Assembly (NCBI GenBank): GCA_934359185.1
Contig: CAKRLE010000002.1
Span: forward strand, 1-64,000
Length of the DNA: 64,000 nucleotides
Direction of reading: 5' to 3'
Origin: an uncultured Lachnospira sp.
GTDB lineage: Bacteria > Bacillota > Clostridia > Lachnospirales > Lachnospiraceae
The first letter of the stretch is position 1. Every line of letters starts with the position of its first letter. The position numbers and the translations under genes are program-made. The notes beneath the pieces were generated by a model. That model was not told the origin of the DNA, searched no databases, and saw nothing but the letters and a program-made list of their open reading frames with translations. This document shows, piece by piece, positions 35,965 through 44,778 of this stretch.

Positions 35965-38046
35965 TTGAGATACATTCACAATTATTTAGTACAAAAGAAT
36001 ACAAGAATAAAGAAGATTGTCAGAAAAACTGTGGCGGCAGTATCGGTGGCGGTACTTGCATTTACATCGGCACTGGCTGTACAGCTTCCTGTGGCCAAGA
36101 CTGAGGTGGTGTATGCAGACCAGACAATAGGCAAGGGTGAGATAAAATCTGGTGTGACGGGTGTCCGAATACGAGAATCAGCTAATACAAGTTCAAATAT
36201 ATTAAAAAGTAACGTAAATGGCGGATTTCAGTTTGATATACTGGGAACAGTTAATACATCTGAAACATATAAATGGTATAAAATCCGCTATACAGAAAAT
36301 GGCACACAAAAAGTAGGATATGTGTATGGAGAATTTGTAACAGAACTTAATAATTATGTATATGAGAATAATACAGACTTTGAAAGCTATCTTACAAAAC
36401 AGGGATTTCCTGCGTCATACAAAGCTGGTTTAAGACAGCTTCACGCGCAGTATCCTAAGTGGAACTTTGTTGCCAAGAAGATTAATGTCTCATGGGATAC
36501 ATTTATTGATAATGAAAATGTCAGAGGACGAAGCCTTATATATGGTTCTGCGGTAAGTTCATGGAAATCCATAGAGTCAGGATGTTATGACTGGAATACA
36601 GATACATATGTAGCTATGGACAGTGGTAACTGGGTTCAGGCTTCAAGAGCGCTTATTGAATATTGTGCAGATCCGAGAAATTATCTTAATTCAACTAATA
36701 TATTTGCATTTGAATCATTATCATATGATTCATCTACTCATACAGTTGAAGGTGTTAATAATGTGCTGTCGGGAACATTTATGGCTGATTCGAGCCATGA
36801 CCTTACATATGGAGAGACAAAGTATAGTAATTATGCGGCAGCTTTGATATACACAGCAGCAAGAACTGGCGTAAGTCCATATCATCTTGCAACAAGAATC
36901 CTGCAGGAGCAGGGAACGAATGGTTTGGGCAATTCTATATCAGGAACTGTCAAAGGGTATGAAGGGTATTATAATTATTATAATATAGGAGCATATGCTG
37001 GCGGTGGTCTTACAGCAGTTCAGAACGGACTTAAGTATGCAGCATCCTCTGATTCAACAACACTTCGTCCATGGAATACAAGAATGACGGCGCTTATAGG
37101 TGGTGCAGTATTTATTGGACGTGGTTACATTTCAATCGGACAGAATACAATCTACTATGAGAAGTTTGATGTACAGAGTGGTGGATATTATCATCAGTAT
37201 ATGACTAATATATGTGCTGCGATGAGCGAATCAGTCAGCGCATCAAAGGCATATTCAGAGAGTTTCAAGCAGAACACAGCACTTACATTTTATATACCAG
37301 TGTATAATAACATGCCATCAAGTGCATGCAGCCAGCCAACAGGTGATGGTAATCCGAATAACCTTTTAGCTGATATAAGTGTCAATGGCAATACACTTAC
37401 ACCATCATTTAACAAATACACATCAGAATACAGTGTTATTGTAGGAAGTGGTGTGTCGAGCATAACAGTTAACGCATCGGCTATATCAGATAAAGCAAAG
37501 GTGTCTGGAACTGGTACATATAATTTAAAATATGGCACGACAGAGATTAACATTAAGATAACTGCTGGCAATGGAACAGTAAGAACATATACAGTCAATG
37601 TTGCCAGAGGCAATTCACAGAGTGGTTCGGATGGAACAATATCTTCAAGTACATACTCTATTGATATGGAGAATGGATTTGTGACAGGAATCAAGGCTGG
37701 AACACAGGCAGACAGTGTAGCTGGCAATATCAAGGTTGTTAACAGCGGAAAGGTTGTTATCACAGATTCTGATGGAAATGTCAGGTCTGGCAGTGTGGCA
37801 ACAGGAGATGTGGTTAATGTATACAGTTCATCTAATAGTAAGATGGCAAGCTACAATGCTGTTGTTAAAGGCGATGTCAATGGCGATGGCGCTATTGATA
37901 TTCTTGATATTGTTAAGATTAAGAACCAGATGCTGGGTAATTCAGAACTTAAGGGAGCATACATGAGTGCGGCAGATATTGATAATAATGGTTCTGTTGA
38001 TCTTATGGATATAGTTAAGGCTAAAAGCATGCTTCTGGGAAACTGA
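35965..38046 (+). CDS. Secreted glucosaminidase with SH3, cadherin-like and dockerin domains
   Basis: Predicted peptidoglycan hydrolase outside the cell. A TTG start at 35965 sits 6 bp after GGAGG; it gives 693 aa with a signal peptide (basic start, hydrophobic core, cut near VYA-DQ). Order: bacterial SH3 domain (~47-125), N-acetylglucosaminidase-type catalytic region (~130-440, with AALIYTAARTGVSPYHLATRILQEQGT containing the likely catalytic Glu), cadherin-like beta-sandwich (~455-545), and a type I dockerin at the C terminus (635-693) with two calcium loops, DVNGDGAIDILD and DIDNNGSVDLMD. A cohesin-bearing membrane protein gene follows 12 bp later, a probable docking partner. Confidence 0.85.
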   Translation: MRYIHNYLVQKNTRIKKIVRKTVAAVSVAVLAFTSALAVQLPVAKTEVVYADQTIGKGEIKSGVTGVRIRESANTSSNILKSNVNGGFQFDILGTVNTSETYKWYKIRYTENGTQKVGYVYGEFVTELNNYVYENNTDFESYLTKQGFPASYKAGLRQLHAQYPKWNFVAKKINVSWDTFIDNENVRGRSLIYGSAVSSWKSIESGCYDWNTDTYVAMDSGNWVQASRALIEYCADPRNYLNSTNIFAFESLSYDSSTHTVEGVNNVLSGTFMADSSHDLTYGETKYSNYAAALIYTAARTGVSPYHLATRILQEQGTNGLGNSISGTVKGYEGYYNYYNIGAYAGGGLTAVQNGLKYAASSDSTTLRPWNTRMTALIGGAVFIGRGYISIGQNTIYYEKFDVQSGGYYHQYMTNICAAMSESVSASKAYSESFKQNTALTFYIPVYNNMPSSACSQPTGDGNPNNLLADISVNGNTLTPSFNKYTSEYSVIVGSGVSSITVNASAISDKAKVSGTGTYNLKYGTTEINIKITAGNGTVRTYTVNVARGNSQSGSDGTISSSTYSIDMENGFVTGIKAGTQADSVAGNIKVVNSGKVVITDSDGNVRSGSVATGDVVNVYSSSNSKMASYNAVVKGDVNGDGAIDILDIVKIKNQMLGNSELKGAYMSAADIDNNGSVDLMDIVKAKSMLLGN

Positions 38047-38058
38047 TGGAGGTAATGT

Positions 38059-39510
38059 ATGAATAATGTTAAATCAGTTATATCAGTGATAATGTATGCA
38101 ATCGCTGCTATATTAGTATGTATAGTTTTTAATACATCTGATGTATATGCGGCATCAGGTGCATCTATATCAGTCAGTGGCACAAGTGGTAATGTTGGAG
38201 ATCAGGTTACAGTCAATGTTACAATATCATCTGATACAGAGATTGGTGCAACAAAGATTAATCTTATATATGATGCGGACTCGCTTCAATATGTATCTGG
38301 TGGAGATTCAGGTTCCGCTGGTACAGTAGTGTGGATTGATATTGATACATTTAAATCTAAGTCAAGAAGCATCACATTCAAGGTTTTAAAGGCAGGAGAC
38401 AGTACAGTCAGCGTATCATCTGGCTCATCTGTTGCATCGCTTGCAGGTGATTATATGCAGGTTAATGCAGGCTCAGGAAAGGTTACAGGTAATGCACCTA
38501 AGACCGCATCATCTGATAATCTTCTGTCGTCGCTTAAAGTTAGTCCAGGTACACTGTCACCAGCATTCTCCAAGGATGTGACAGAATATACCATGACTGT
38601 AGGGGCTGATGTTGCAAAGCTTGTAGTTAGTGCAACAGCGAACAGTTCAGCAGCAACTATATCAATATCTGGAACAAGAATGGATCCGGGTGATAACAAG
38701 ACATACATAACAGTCACGGCGGAGAATGGTACCAAGAAGACTTATACAATAAGTACTTATAAGGATACATCTACAACAACTACAGAACCAGCTGAATCGG
38801 AGCCAGATACACCTGCCGAGCCGGTTGTCCCGGAGGAGGGAGCTAAGGAAGTCACAGTTGGCAGCATGAAATATGCGATTGACGGAGATTTTGAGGCTCA
38901 TCAGCTTCCTGCTGGATTTGAGGAGGAAGAGATTGAGATAGATGGAACAACGGTGAAGGCTGCCAAAGGATTTGGTGAAAAGCTTACGTTAGTTTATCTT
39001 GTATCTATGGATGGCGAAGGAAAGGCTGGATATTATATATATGATTCAGTCAAGAAGTCATATGACCTCTATATAGATATGGAACAGATTGAAAGTCATT
39101 ATGCATATCTCCCAGTAACTGATGGAATGGAGATTCCTGCTGGGTTTGAGATTGAAACAATCAAGATTAACGATACTGACGTTGATGTGTTAAAGCCAAG
39201 TGGAAGGAAAGACACAGCTGAGTTTTATCTGTTCTATGGAATGGACAGTGCGGGCAATTCAGACTGGTTTGTATATGATACCAAGTGTAGTACAGTACAG
39301 AGATTTTTCTTTGATGGTTCAATCAATGAGTATTTTAATGATTCACAGATAGAAAGTGCAACTGTTGCAGCCGCATCTTCTAATGCCACGACATCTGATT
39401 TTAATAACCATTTAAAGACAATAATAGTTATAATATCATTGGTGCTTTGTGTTATATGTCTGATTATAGCTATCGTAAGCGTAAACAAAGCCAATAAGAG
39501 CAGGTATTAA
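38059..39510 (+). CDS. Membrane-anchored cohesin-domain protein
   Basis: A 483-aa surface protein. Signal peptide (~1-32, ending VYA), a cohesin-like beta domain (~35-145: VGDQVTVNVTISSDTEIGATKINLIYD, then SKSRSITFKVLKAGDSTVSV), a cadherin-like beta-sandwich (~155-238), an acidic Thr/Pro/Glu-rich linker, a domain of unknown type (~265-430) and one C-terminal membrane segment (~454-475) with a basic tail. It should therefore display the cohesin outside the membrane. It follows the dockerin-bearing hydrolase by 12 bp with GGAGG, so the two are made together; both carry related beta-sandwich domains. Confidence 0.75.
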   Translation: MNNVKSVISVIMYAIAAILVCIVFNTSDVYAASGASISVSGTSGNVGDQVTVNVTISSDTEIGATKINLIYDADSLQYVSGGDSGSAGTVVWIDIDTFKSKSRSITFKVLKAGDSTVSVSSGSSVASLAGDYMQVNAGSGKVTGNAPKTASSDNLLSSLKVSPGTLSPAFSKDVTEYTMTVGADVAKLVVSATANSSAATISISGTRMDPGDNKTYITVTAENGTKKTYTISTYKDTSTTTTEPAESEPDTPAEPVVPEEGAKEVTVGSMKYAIDGDFEAHQLPAGFEEEEIEIDGTTVKAAKGFGEKLTLVYLVSMDGEGKAGYYIYDSVKKSYDLYIDMEQIESHYAYLPVTDGMEIPAGFEIETIKINDTDVDVLKPSGRKDTAEFYLFYGMDSAGNSDWFVYDTKCSTVQRFFFDGSINEYFNDSQIESATVAAASSNATTSDFNNHLKTIIVIISLVLCVICLIIAIVSVNKANKSRY

Positions 39511-39583
39511 CAGGTTTTGCCCCGTGTAACACTTCGCTAAAACACTACTTTTAATGTATGGAGAGTATCTTCGCTAGTGATGA

Positions 39584-39736
39584 AAAAGCCCCAGTGCAGC
39601 GGATAATTTTTTGTTTCAGGCTATGGAGATGAGACTCAAAGAATCGTGGAAGCCTTTGCTGAACACGATTCTTGCTTTAAGAGGCTCATCGGAATGTCAA
39701 GCCTGAATAAAAATTATCCGCTGCACTGGGGCTTTT
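39584..39736. repeat. 153-bp imperfect palindrome between convergent genes
   Basis: The outer 28 bp of each arm (AAAAGCCCCAGTGCAGCGGA at the left) are perfectly inverted, and pairing goes on with small bulges through CAGGCT, GATGAG and GAATCGTG to a short loop near 39652-39661. It lies between the cohesin gene and the convergent MATE gene, where it could stop transcription from both sides. It is much longer than a normal terminator. It fills the 39511-39757 gap. Confidence 0.8.
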
Positions 39737-39757
39737 GGAGTGGTGGGAGAAACTTTC

Positions 39758-41161
39758 CTAAGCCATTCCCTTTTTCTTTATATCATGTATCACGAAAGCA
39801 GCCACAACGCATGACAGTGCCGCTGTCAGGATGTTGCTGGCACCCATTACGATACCAACACTCTCACTTCCAAGAGCTGTGAAATTCTGTAATGCCCATA
39901 AGATAGGGATTCTGAATACAAATACACGGCAGAAGTTACAGAATAATGTAAGCTTTGTTTTGCCAAAGCCAAAGAGCAGGGCCATAACAGCAGAGTTGAT
40001 ACCCAAAGGGACACATCCACCGAATGAATCATATCGGAATACCTTTATAATAGTCTGCTGGAATTCAGCATTAAAGCCTTCTGTACTGTTGGCAAAAATC
40101 CATGTAATAGGATTGATGAATACATTTAAAAGAATGTATCCTACAAGTCCTATAGCAGCATTGATGATTACCAGTCTCCAGAATGTTCCTAATGCACGTC
40201 TGACATTGCCAGCACCAAGATTCTGGCTTATTATAGCTGATCCGCCATCCTGGAATCCATTCTGGCATTGTGTTGTTATGCCGTTGATATTGTTGGAAAT
40301 TCCAAGTGCTCCTACAGTAACAGAGCCATATTCTTTGCTCATTGAATTTACAACAGTTTTACCAAGTGCAAATGCAACTTTTTCAACGATTACAGGAAAT
40401 GACAGATTTAGCATCGGATTAACCACAAGCTTATTAAAATGGATACTCTTCAAGCTGAATGTAAAAGCATTGTTACCGCTTGTAAGATTACGTATTGCCA
40501 TTATGAACAGGAAACTCTGTGATATTACACTTGCAACTGCAATCATTGTTATATCCGCATTAAGTCCATATATAAATATAGCTGTTATAGATAATTTAAG
40601 TGTTATTACAAACATGTTAAGTCTTAAAATTCTCTTGGAATTACCTCTTGAACGCTCTATTGCAATGTATACATTATTAAAGAAGCTGAGTACTGTTGAA
40701 AATAAGGTTATTATAAAATATTTTGTTCCGACAGCTATGAAATCATCAGGGGTTCCAGTAACCCTTAAAAAAAGCGGTGTGACAGGGATTAACAAAAGAA
40801 CAATAGCTGCAATAATGGTACAGATTGCAATGAGCGTGCTCAGACGTTTCTTTACAAGCTCATAATCTCCGGCACCATATGCCTCACTTATTTTGAGGGT
40901 GCTGCCTACAGCAAGACCAGTTCCTACTGCACTGATCATATTCTGAATTTGTGAAAGATAAGCAACAGCTGATACGGCGACAGCGCTTACATGTGATGCC
41001 ATCATTGTATCGAGAATGTTAAACATGTGATTGATAAGCTGGAATGCTGATAGAGGGATACATACATAGAATATTACTTTCCAGAGATTGCCATTAAGGG
41101 CAAAATCCCTGAATTTTTTATCCTTTTCTGATAAACCTGCGTCGTTTTTAACTTGTTCCAT
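39758..41161 (-). CDS. MATE family multidrug/toxin efflux transporter
   Basis: A 467-aa inner-membrane protein with twelve predicted segments, expected to export cationic or other small molecules against sodium or proton flow. NGNLWKVIFYVCIPLSAFQLINHMFNILDTMMASH near the N terminus and QNFGAGN-type motifs (SQNLGAGNVRRALG, ISEAYGAGDYE) are MATE signatures. GAGG lies 7 bp before the ATG on the minus strand. A 344-aa frame on the other strand is its shadow. Confidence 0.92.
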   Translation of the reverse strand: MEQVKNDAGLSEKDKKFRDFALNGNLWKVIFYVCIPLSAFQLINHMFNILDTMMASHVSAVAVSAVAYLSQIQNMISAVGTGLAVGSTLKISEAYGAGDYELVKKRLSTLIAICTIIAAIVLLLIPVTPLFLRVTGTPDDFIAVGTKYFIITLFSTVLSFFNNVYIAIERSRGNSKRILRLNMFVITLKLSITAIFIYGLNADITMIAVASVISQSFLFIMAIRNLTSGNNAFTFSLKSIHFNKLVVNPMLNLSFPVIVEKVAFALGKTVVNSMSKEYGSVTVGALGISNNINGITTQCQNGFQDGGSAIISQNLGAGNVRRALGTFWRLVIINAAIGLVGYILLNVFINPITWIFANSTEGFNAEFQQTIIKVFRYDSFGGCVPLGINSAVMALLFGFGKTKLTLFCNFCRVFVFRIPILWALQNFTALGSESVGIVMGASNILTAALSCVVAAFVIHDIKKKGMA

Positions 41162-41200
41162 AAGTACCTCATTTCTAATTACTATTATTATATTAACATG

Positions 41201-41402
41201 ATACCATGGTCAAAAGGTCAGAAAGCCGATGCAAGCTTGCTTGCAAGAGGTTTTTGACCTCTTGACCCGCCAAAAACATGAGTAAGTAGCCATTTTTCAA
41301 AGAAAAATGAGCGGATTACGAATGTTTTTGAGGATTGCGAGAGTGCAAAGCACGTAGCAATCTGGTATCAAAGGGGTCAAAATACCTTTTGACCCCAACA
41401 TC
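41201..41402 (+). repeat. Structured ~200-bp interspersed repeat, copy 2
   Basis: Nearly identical to 4656-4858 and in the same orientation, with the same GGTCAAAAGGT / ACCTTTTGACC ends (41208-41218, 41384-41394) and all inner hairpins. It lies 40 bp upstream of the MATE gene start and before the S8 peptidase promoter, in a divergent gap, so it is not simply the terminator of a neighbouring gene. Confidence 0.85.
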
Positions 41403-41507
41403 TTAACATTAATTTTACTTTCTGATTTATAATAATACAAAAAAACTGTATTTACATTAAATAAAGTGTCTGTTTAACAGATTAATACTGAAAAATTGCA
41501 TTATATT

Positions 41508-41536
41508 TTGCCTGGATTATTACATATATTTAGAAT
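41508..41536 (+). promoter_or_regulatory. Promoter for the S8 peptidase gene
   Basis: TTGCCT (41508-41513), 17-bp spacer, TAGAAT (41531-41536). A start near 41543 supports ATG 41559 as the start codon. Confidence 0.5.
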
Positions 41537-41558
41537 GAGTGTATTATGCGAGGTAAAA

Positions 41559-43283
41559 ATGTCATATAGTCAGAAATTAGAAAATCTACTGGTTATCAGT
41601 CTTGAGTCATCTAATAGCGAGAGAATGTCATCAGCTGATTTGTCAGCAGGTGTTGATACAGAAAGGGACAGATGGGAGATAATTGTAAAATATTATGCAA
41701 TGTCAGAGACAGAATTTGTAAATCATATTAAGGATAATTATCCTGGCAGTGGAGTGACCGCATTACTTTGTAATTATGCTATTATAGTCACTTCGCGTAA
41801 TAATATCAATCTTATTGCAGATGAAACTATGGTGGAATATATCGAAAAACCGAAAATGTTATATTATAATTTAACTAACGAAAAGCGTGAGAGCTGCATT
41901 CCTGCACGAGCATCAGTTTTGCAGGAATACAATGAATCAGACAGAATAGAAGGACTGAGTGGCAAAGGTGTTATTACCGCTGTGATTGATACAGGAATTG
42001 ATATTTCAGACAAGGCTTTCCGTGATGAAGATGGATTAACAAGGATTATCAGGCTGTGGGATCAGCAGAGTGGAAGAATATATGATTCAATGGATATCAA
42101 TGATGAGCTGGCAATGAGAAACAGTCCGGCCATTTATGCCGGTGATGAGACATTGTTCTATGATTATTCAAATCATGGGATTAATGTATGTAAAATAGCA
42201 TGCGGCAATGATGGTGTGGCGTATGGCTCATCTATTATATTTGTAAAGCTTAGACGATCAGAGGATGGATTTACACAGACAACAGATATGATGATGGCTG
42301 TTGATTATTGTATAAGAACGGCTGCAGAACTTGGAATGCCTGTGGCGGTTAATATAAGCTACGGAAGTAATTATGGACCTCATTTGTATGACGATATACA
42401 GACAGCTTATATCAATGATGTGAGTCATGTGTGGAAATGCGTTATATGTGTGGGAAGTGGCAATGAAGCGCAGGCATCAATCCATGCGCATGCTTTGATT
42501 TCTCAGTCAGAGCCGGAGGTGGTTGAGCTTGCAGTACGAGACTATGAGCAGAATATAAGCTTTGCTATATGGTGCAGTCCGCTTGACGATATAGATGTGA
42601 CAATTGTGTCTCCAGAAAATGTGGCTTATGAATTTCCTAAACAGAACATGGTTGTGCATAGGACATGGATTGCAGACACACAGATAATAACTTATATAGG
42701 TGAACCAAAACCATATAGCGAAGCAAGAGAGGTTTATGTTGTTTTAAATGCTGGTGCGTATGTGGCATCGGGTCTGTGGAAGCTTATTTTCAAAGGTCGT
42801 TATATTAAGAATGGAAGTATTAATATATGGCTGTCATCTGCGGTGACGCTCAATCAGGGAACAGGTTTTTTGCGGCCAAGTGCTGAACTTACATTTACAG
42901 TACCATCAACAGCAGCAAGTGTGATAACTGTTGGAGCTTATAATAGTGCAACCATGACTCCGGCAGCTTTTTCCGGGAGAGGTTATGTTGTGGAGACAGG
43001 ATATGCCACTATAACAAAACCAGATATAGCTGCACCGGGTGAAAATGTATATGTTGATGCCAGCAATGTTGTGACGGGAACTTCGTTTGCAGTTCCATTT
43101 GTGACAGGAAGTGCAGTGCTTCTTATGGAATGGGGGATAGTGGATGGCAATGATGTATATATGTATGGCGATAAGCTTAAAGCAGCGCTGAATAAAGGTG
43201 CAGTGCAGCTTCCTGGCCAGCCTGTACAGTCATCTGTCACAGGATGGGGGCGACTGTGCCTGCGTAACAGCATTCCACGCTGA
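41559..43283 (+). CDS. Subtilisin-like S8 peptidase (Csp-like)
   Basis: A 574-aa serine peptidase. GCGAGG precedes ATG 41559; the frame is open from 41496 but the promoter lies inside that part. The catalytic triad looks complete: Asp144 in AVIDTGIDI, His206 in YSNHGINV and Ser509 in GTSFAVPF. The layout with a ~130-residue N-terminal part and a ~150-residue jelly-roll-like insertion before the Ser resembles the CspA/B/C spore-germination proteases of Clostridia. No signal peptide is seen, so it is probably cytosolic or spore-packed. Its natural substrate is unknown. Confidence 0.85.
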   Translation: MSYSQKLENLLVISLESSNSERMSSADLSAGVDTERDRWEIIVKYYAMSETEFVNHIKDNYPGSGVTALLCNYAIIVTSRNNINLIADETMVEYIEKPKMLYYNLTNEKRESCIPARASVLQEYNESDRIEGLSGKGVITAVIDTGIDISDKAFRDEDGLTRIIRLWDQQSGRIYDSMDINDELAMRNSPAIYAGDETLFYDYSNHGINVCKIACGNDGVAYGSSIIFVKLRRSEDGFTQTTDMMMAVDYCIRTAAELGMPVAVNISYGSNYGPHLYDDIQTAYINDVSHVWKCVICVGSGNEAQASIHAHALISQSEPEVVELAVRDYEQNISFAIWCSPLDDIDVTIVSPENVAYEFPKQNMVVHRTWIADTQIITYIGEPKPYSEAREVYVVLNAGAYVASGLWKLIFKGRYIKNGSINIWLSSAVTLNQGTGFLRPSAELTFTVPSTAASVITVGAYNSATMTPAAFSGRGYVVETGYATITKPDIAAPGENVYVDASNVVTGTSFAVPFVTGSAVLLMEWGIVDGNDVYMYGDKLKAALNKGAVQLPGQPVQSSVTGWGRLCLRNSIPR

Positions 43284-43285
43284 TT

Positions 43286-43333
43286 AAATAAGCAAAACTC
43301 CCATGCTTGCAGGCATAGGAGTTTTGCTTATTT
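43286..43333. terminator. Strong bidirectional terminator
   Basis: AAATAAGCAAAACTCC and GGAGTTTTGCTTATTT form a 16-bp stem around a loop that itself contains a CATGC/GCAT-type hairpin. It follows the S8 peptidase stop by 3 bp. Confidence 0.85.
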
Positions 43334-43341
43334 AATAGGTG

Positions 43342-43370
43342 TTGACGCGTATAAGATATTTGAGTAAAAT
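43342..43370 (+). promoter_or_regulatory. Sigma-A promoter for rnhA and the PAP2 gene
   Basis: TTGACG (43342-43347), exact 17-bp spacer, TAAAAT (43365-43370); one base off consensus in each box. Confidence 0.7.
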
Positions 43371-43402
43371 ATATAAATTATGAAAAAGGAAAGAGGGGAG
43401 TT

Positions 43403-43987
43403 ATGAAGTATTATGCAGTAAGAAAGGGACGCAAACCTGGTATATATACGAACTGGGATGAATGTAAGGCTCTTGTGGCTGGATTTAAGGGGGCTGAATA
43501 CAAAAGTTTTACCCAGAGAGAAGCTGCACTTGAGTATATGTCAGGGGGTGCATCTGCTGTTGTTGAAGAGTCAGAGGCATACAGTTTCGTAGATGGTTCA
43601 TACAATCAGGCTACGGGGGTGTATGGATATGGTGGATTTCTTATATATAAAGGCGAGAAATATATTCTGTCGGGATGTGGTGATGATGCAGAGATGGCAT
43701 CTATGCGCAATGTGGCAGGAGAGGTGCTTGGAAGCATGGCTGCTGTTGAAAAAGCCATAGAATTAGGAATCAGAAGCCTTGATATATATTATGATTATAT
43801 GGGAATCAGCATGTGGGCGACAGGCGAATGGAAGCGTAACAAGAAGGGTACAATAGCGTACCACGATTATATACAGTCGGTCAAAGATAAAATTTTATTA
43901 AGATTTGTAAAGGTCAAAGGGCACTCAGGCGTTGAAGGCAATGAGGAAGCTGACCGCCTTGCAAAGAAGGCAGTAGGTATATTATAG
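43403..43987 (+). CDS. rnhA: Ribonuclease H1 with N-terminal hybrid-binding (viroplasmin) domain
   Basis: Cuts the RNA strand of RNA-DNA hybrids. The 194-aa protein starts with a viroplasmin/hybrid-binding domain (MKYYAVRKGRKPGIYTNWDEC, ending ~48) as in eukaryotic RNase H1, then an RNase H fold with all four metal ligands: Asp64 (VDGS), Glu107 (NVAGEVLG), Asp131 (YYDYMGI) and Asp184 (EEADRLAK). GAGGGGAG precedes the ATG. The PAP2 phosphatase gene follows by 13 bp. Confidence 0.92.
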   Translation: MKYYAVRKGRKPGIYTNWDECKALVAGFKGAEYKSFTQREAALEYMSGGASAVVEESEAYSFVDGSYNQATGVYGYGGFLIYKGEKYILSGCGDDAEMASMRNVAGEVLGSMAAVEKAIELGIRSLDIYYDYMGISMWATGEWKRNKKGTIAYHDYIQSVKDKILLRFVKVKGHSGVEGNEEADRLAKKAVGIL

Positions 43988-44000
43988 GAGGAAATTAATA

Positions 44001-44615
44001 ATGGAAATTCAGATATTACACTGGTTTGAGTCATTACATAATCCGATACTCAATCCTATTATGTATGCGGTTACTTCACTTGGAGATAAAGGACTGTTCT
44101 GGATACTGATGGCAGTATTATGTATGACGCTTCTGCCTAAAAAATACAGAAAAGTAGGATTTACAATGCTGATTGCACTTGTGCTTTCTGTTATATTCTG
44201 TAATGTAATCATGAAGAATATATGGCATCGTCCAAGATGCTTCTGGGTTAATGGACAGCCGCTTACAGTAAGTGGTGAGTTTGAAAATCTCTACAATATA
44301 TTTAATTCAATAGGTGATTACTCATTCCCATCAGGGCATACATCAGCCTCATTTGCTGCAGCACTTGCAATTTTCATGTGGCGTAAGAAAGAGGGAATAT
44401 ATGCAATCGTGCTGGCAGCTCTTATCGCTGTATCAAGATTGTATCTTACAGTGCATTATCCAACAGATGTACTTGTAAGCCTTGTGCTTGGCAGTCTTTA
44501 TGGAATAGCTGCATATTATATAGCAAAATGGCTGTTTAAGAAATTCCCTGCATTTGGCGAAGTGATGGAAGGAAGAGCATCATACAAAACACTTATACAC
44601 AGACAGGACAATTAA
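44001..44615 (+). CDS. PAP2 family membrane phosphatase
   Basis: A 204-aa integral membrane protein with about five segments and the acid-phosphatase motifs KNIWHRPRC (C1), SFPSGHTSAS (C2, about residues 111-120) and SRLYLTVHYPTDVL (C3), so phosphate-ester or pyrophosphate hydrolysis at the outer face (lipid phosphates such as undecaprenyl-PP) is likely. AGGAGG lies 8 bp before the ATG; cotranscribed with rnhA. Confidence 0.9.
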   Translation: MEIQILHWFESLHNPILNPIMYAVTSLGDKGLFWILMAVLCMTLLPKKYRKVGFTMLIALVLSVIFCNVIMKNIWHRPRCFWVNGQPLTVSGEFENLYNIFNSIGDYSFPSGHTSASFAAALAIFMWRKKEGIYAIVLAALIAVSRLYLTVHYPTDVLVSLVLGSLYGIAAYYIAKWLFKKFPAFGEVMEGRASYKTLIHRQDN

Positions 44616-44633
44616 TGGAATATGCATTAAGAA

Positions 44634-44674
44634 AGAAACTCCGGCAGTCAATCAGGCTGCTGGAGTTTCTTTTT
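44634..44674 (+). terminator. Intrinsic terminator after the PAP2 gene
   Basis: GAAACTCCGGCAG pairs with CTGCTGGAGTTTC (one G-U pair) across an 8-9-nt loop, followed by TTTTT. Confidence 0.85.
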
Positions 44675-44713
44675 GAAAAGATTATTATTGCAATGTAAAT
44701 AACGCTGTGCTAC

Positions 44714-44753
44714 TATAATATTAACTTTTATAAAATGCTTTTATAAAAGTTAA
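44714..44753 (+). promoter_or_regulatory. -10 box and 33-bp palindromic operator of the pentose operon
   Basis: A consensus TATAAT (44714-44719) is followed at once by a perfect inverted repeat of two 15-bp arms (TTAACTTTTATAAAA and its complement) around TGC, 44721-44753. The only -35 candidate, TTGCAA at 44688, is 20 bp away, so the promoter may be weak or activator-dependent. The palindrome covers the expected start site, the right place for a repressor, and an ROK-family regulator gene ends this operon; XylR-type operators in Firmicutes are likewise AT-rich palindromes. Confidence 0.6.
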
Positions 44754-44778
44754 TTATGATTCATGACATGGAGGATAT

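Noticed and set aside
39831..40865. A 344-codon open frame on the plus strand.
   Set aside because: It lies wholly opposite the well-supported MATE transporter gene, has no ribosome site and encodes no recognisable protein.
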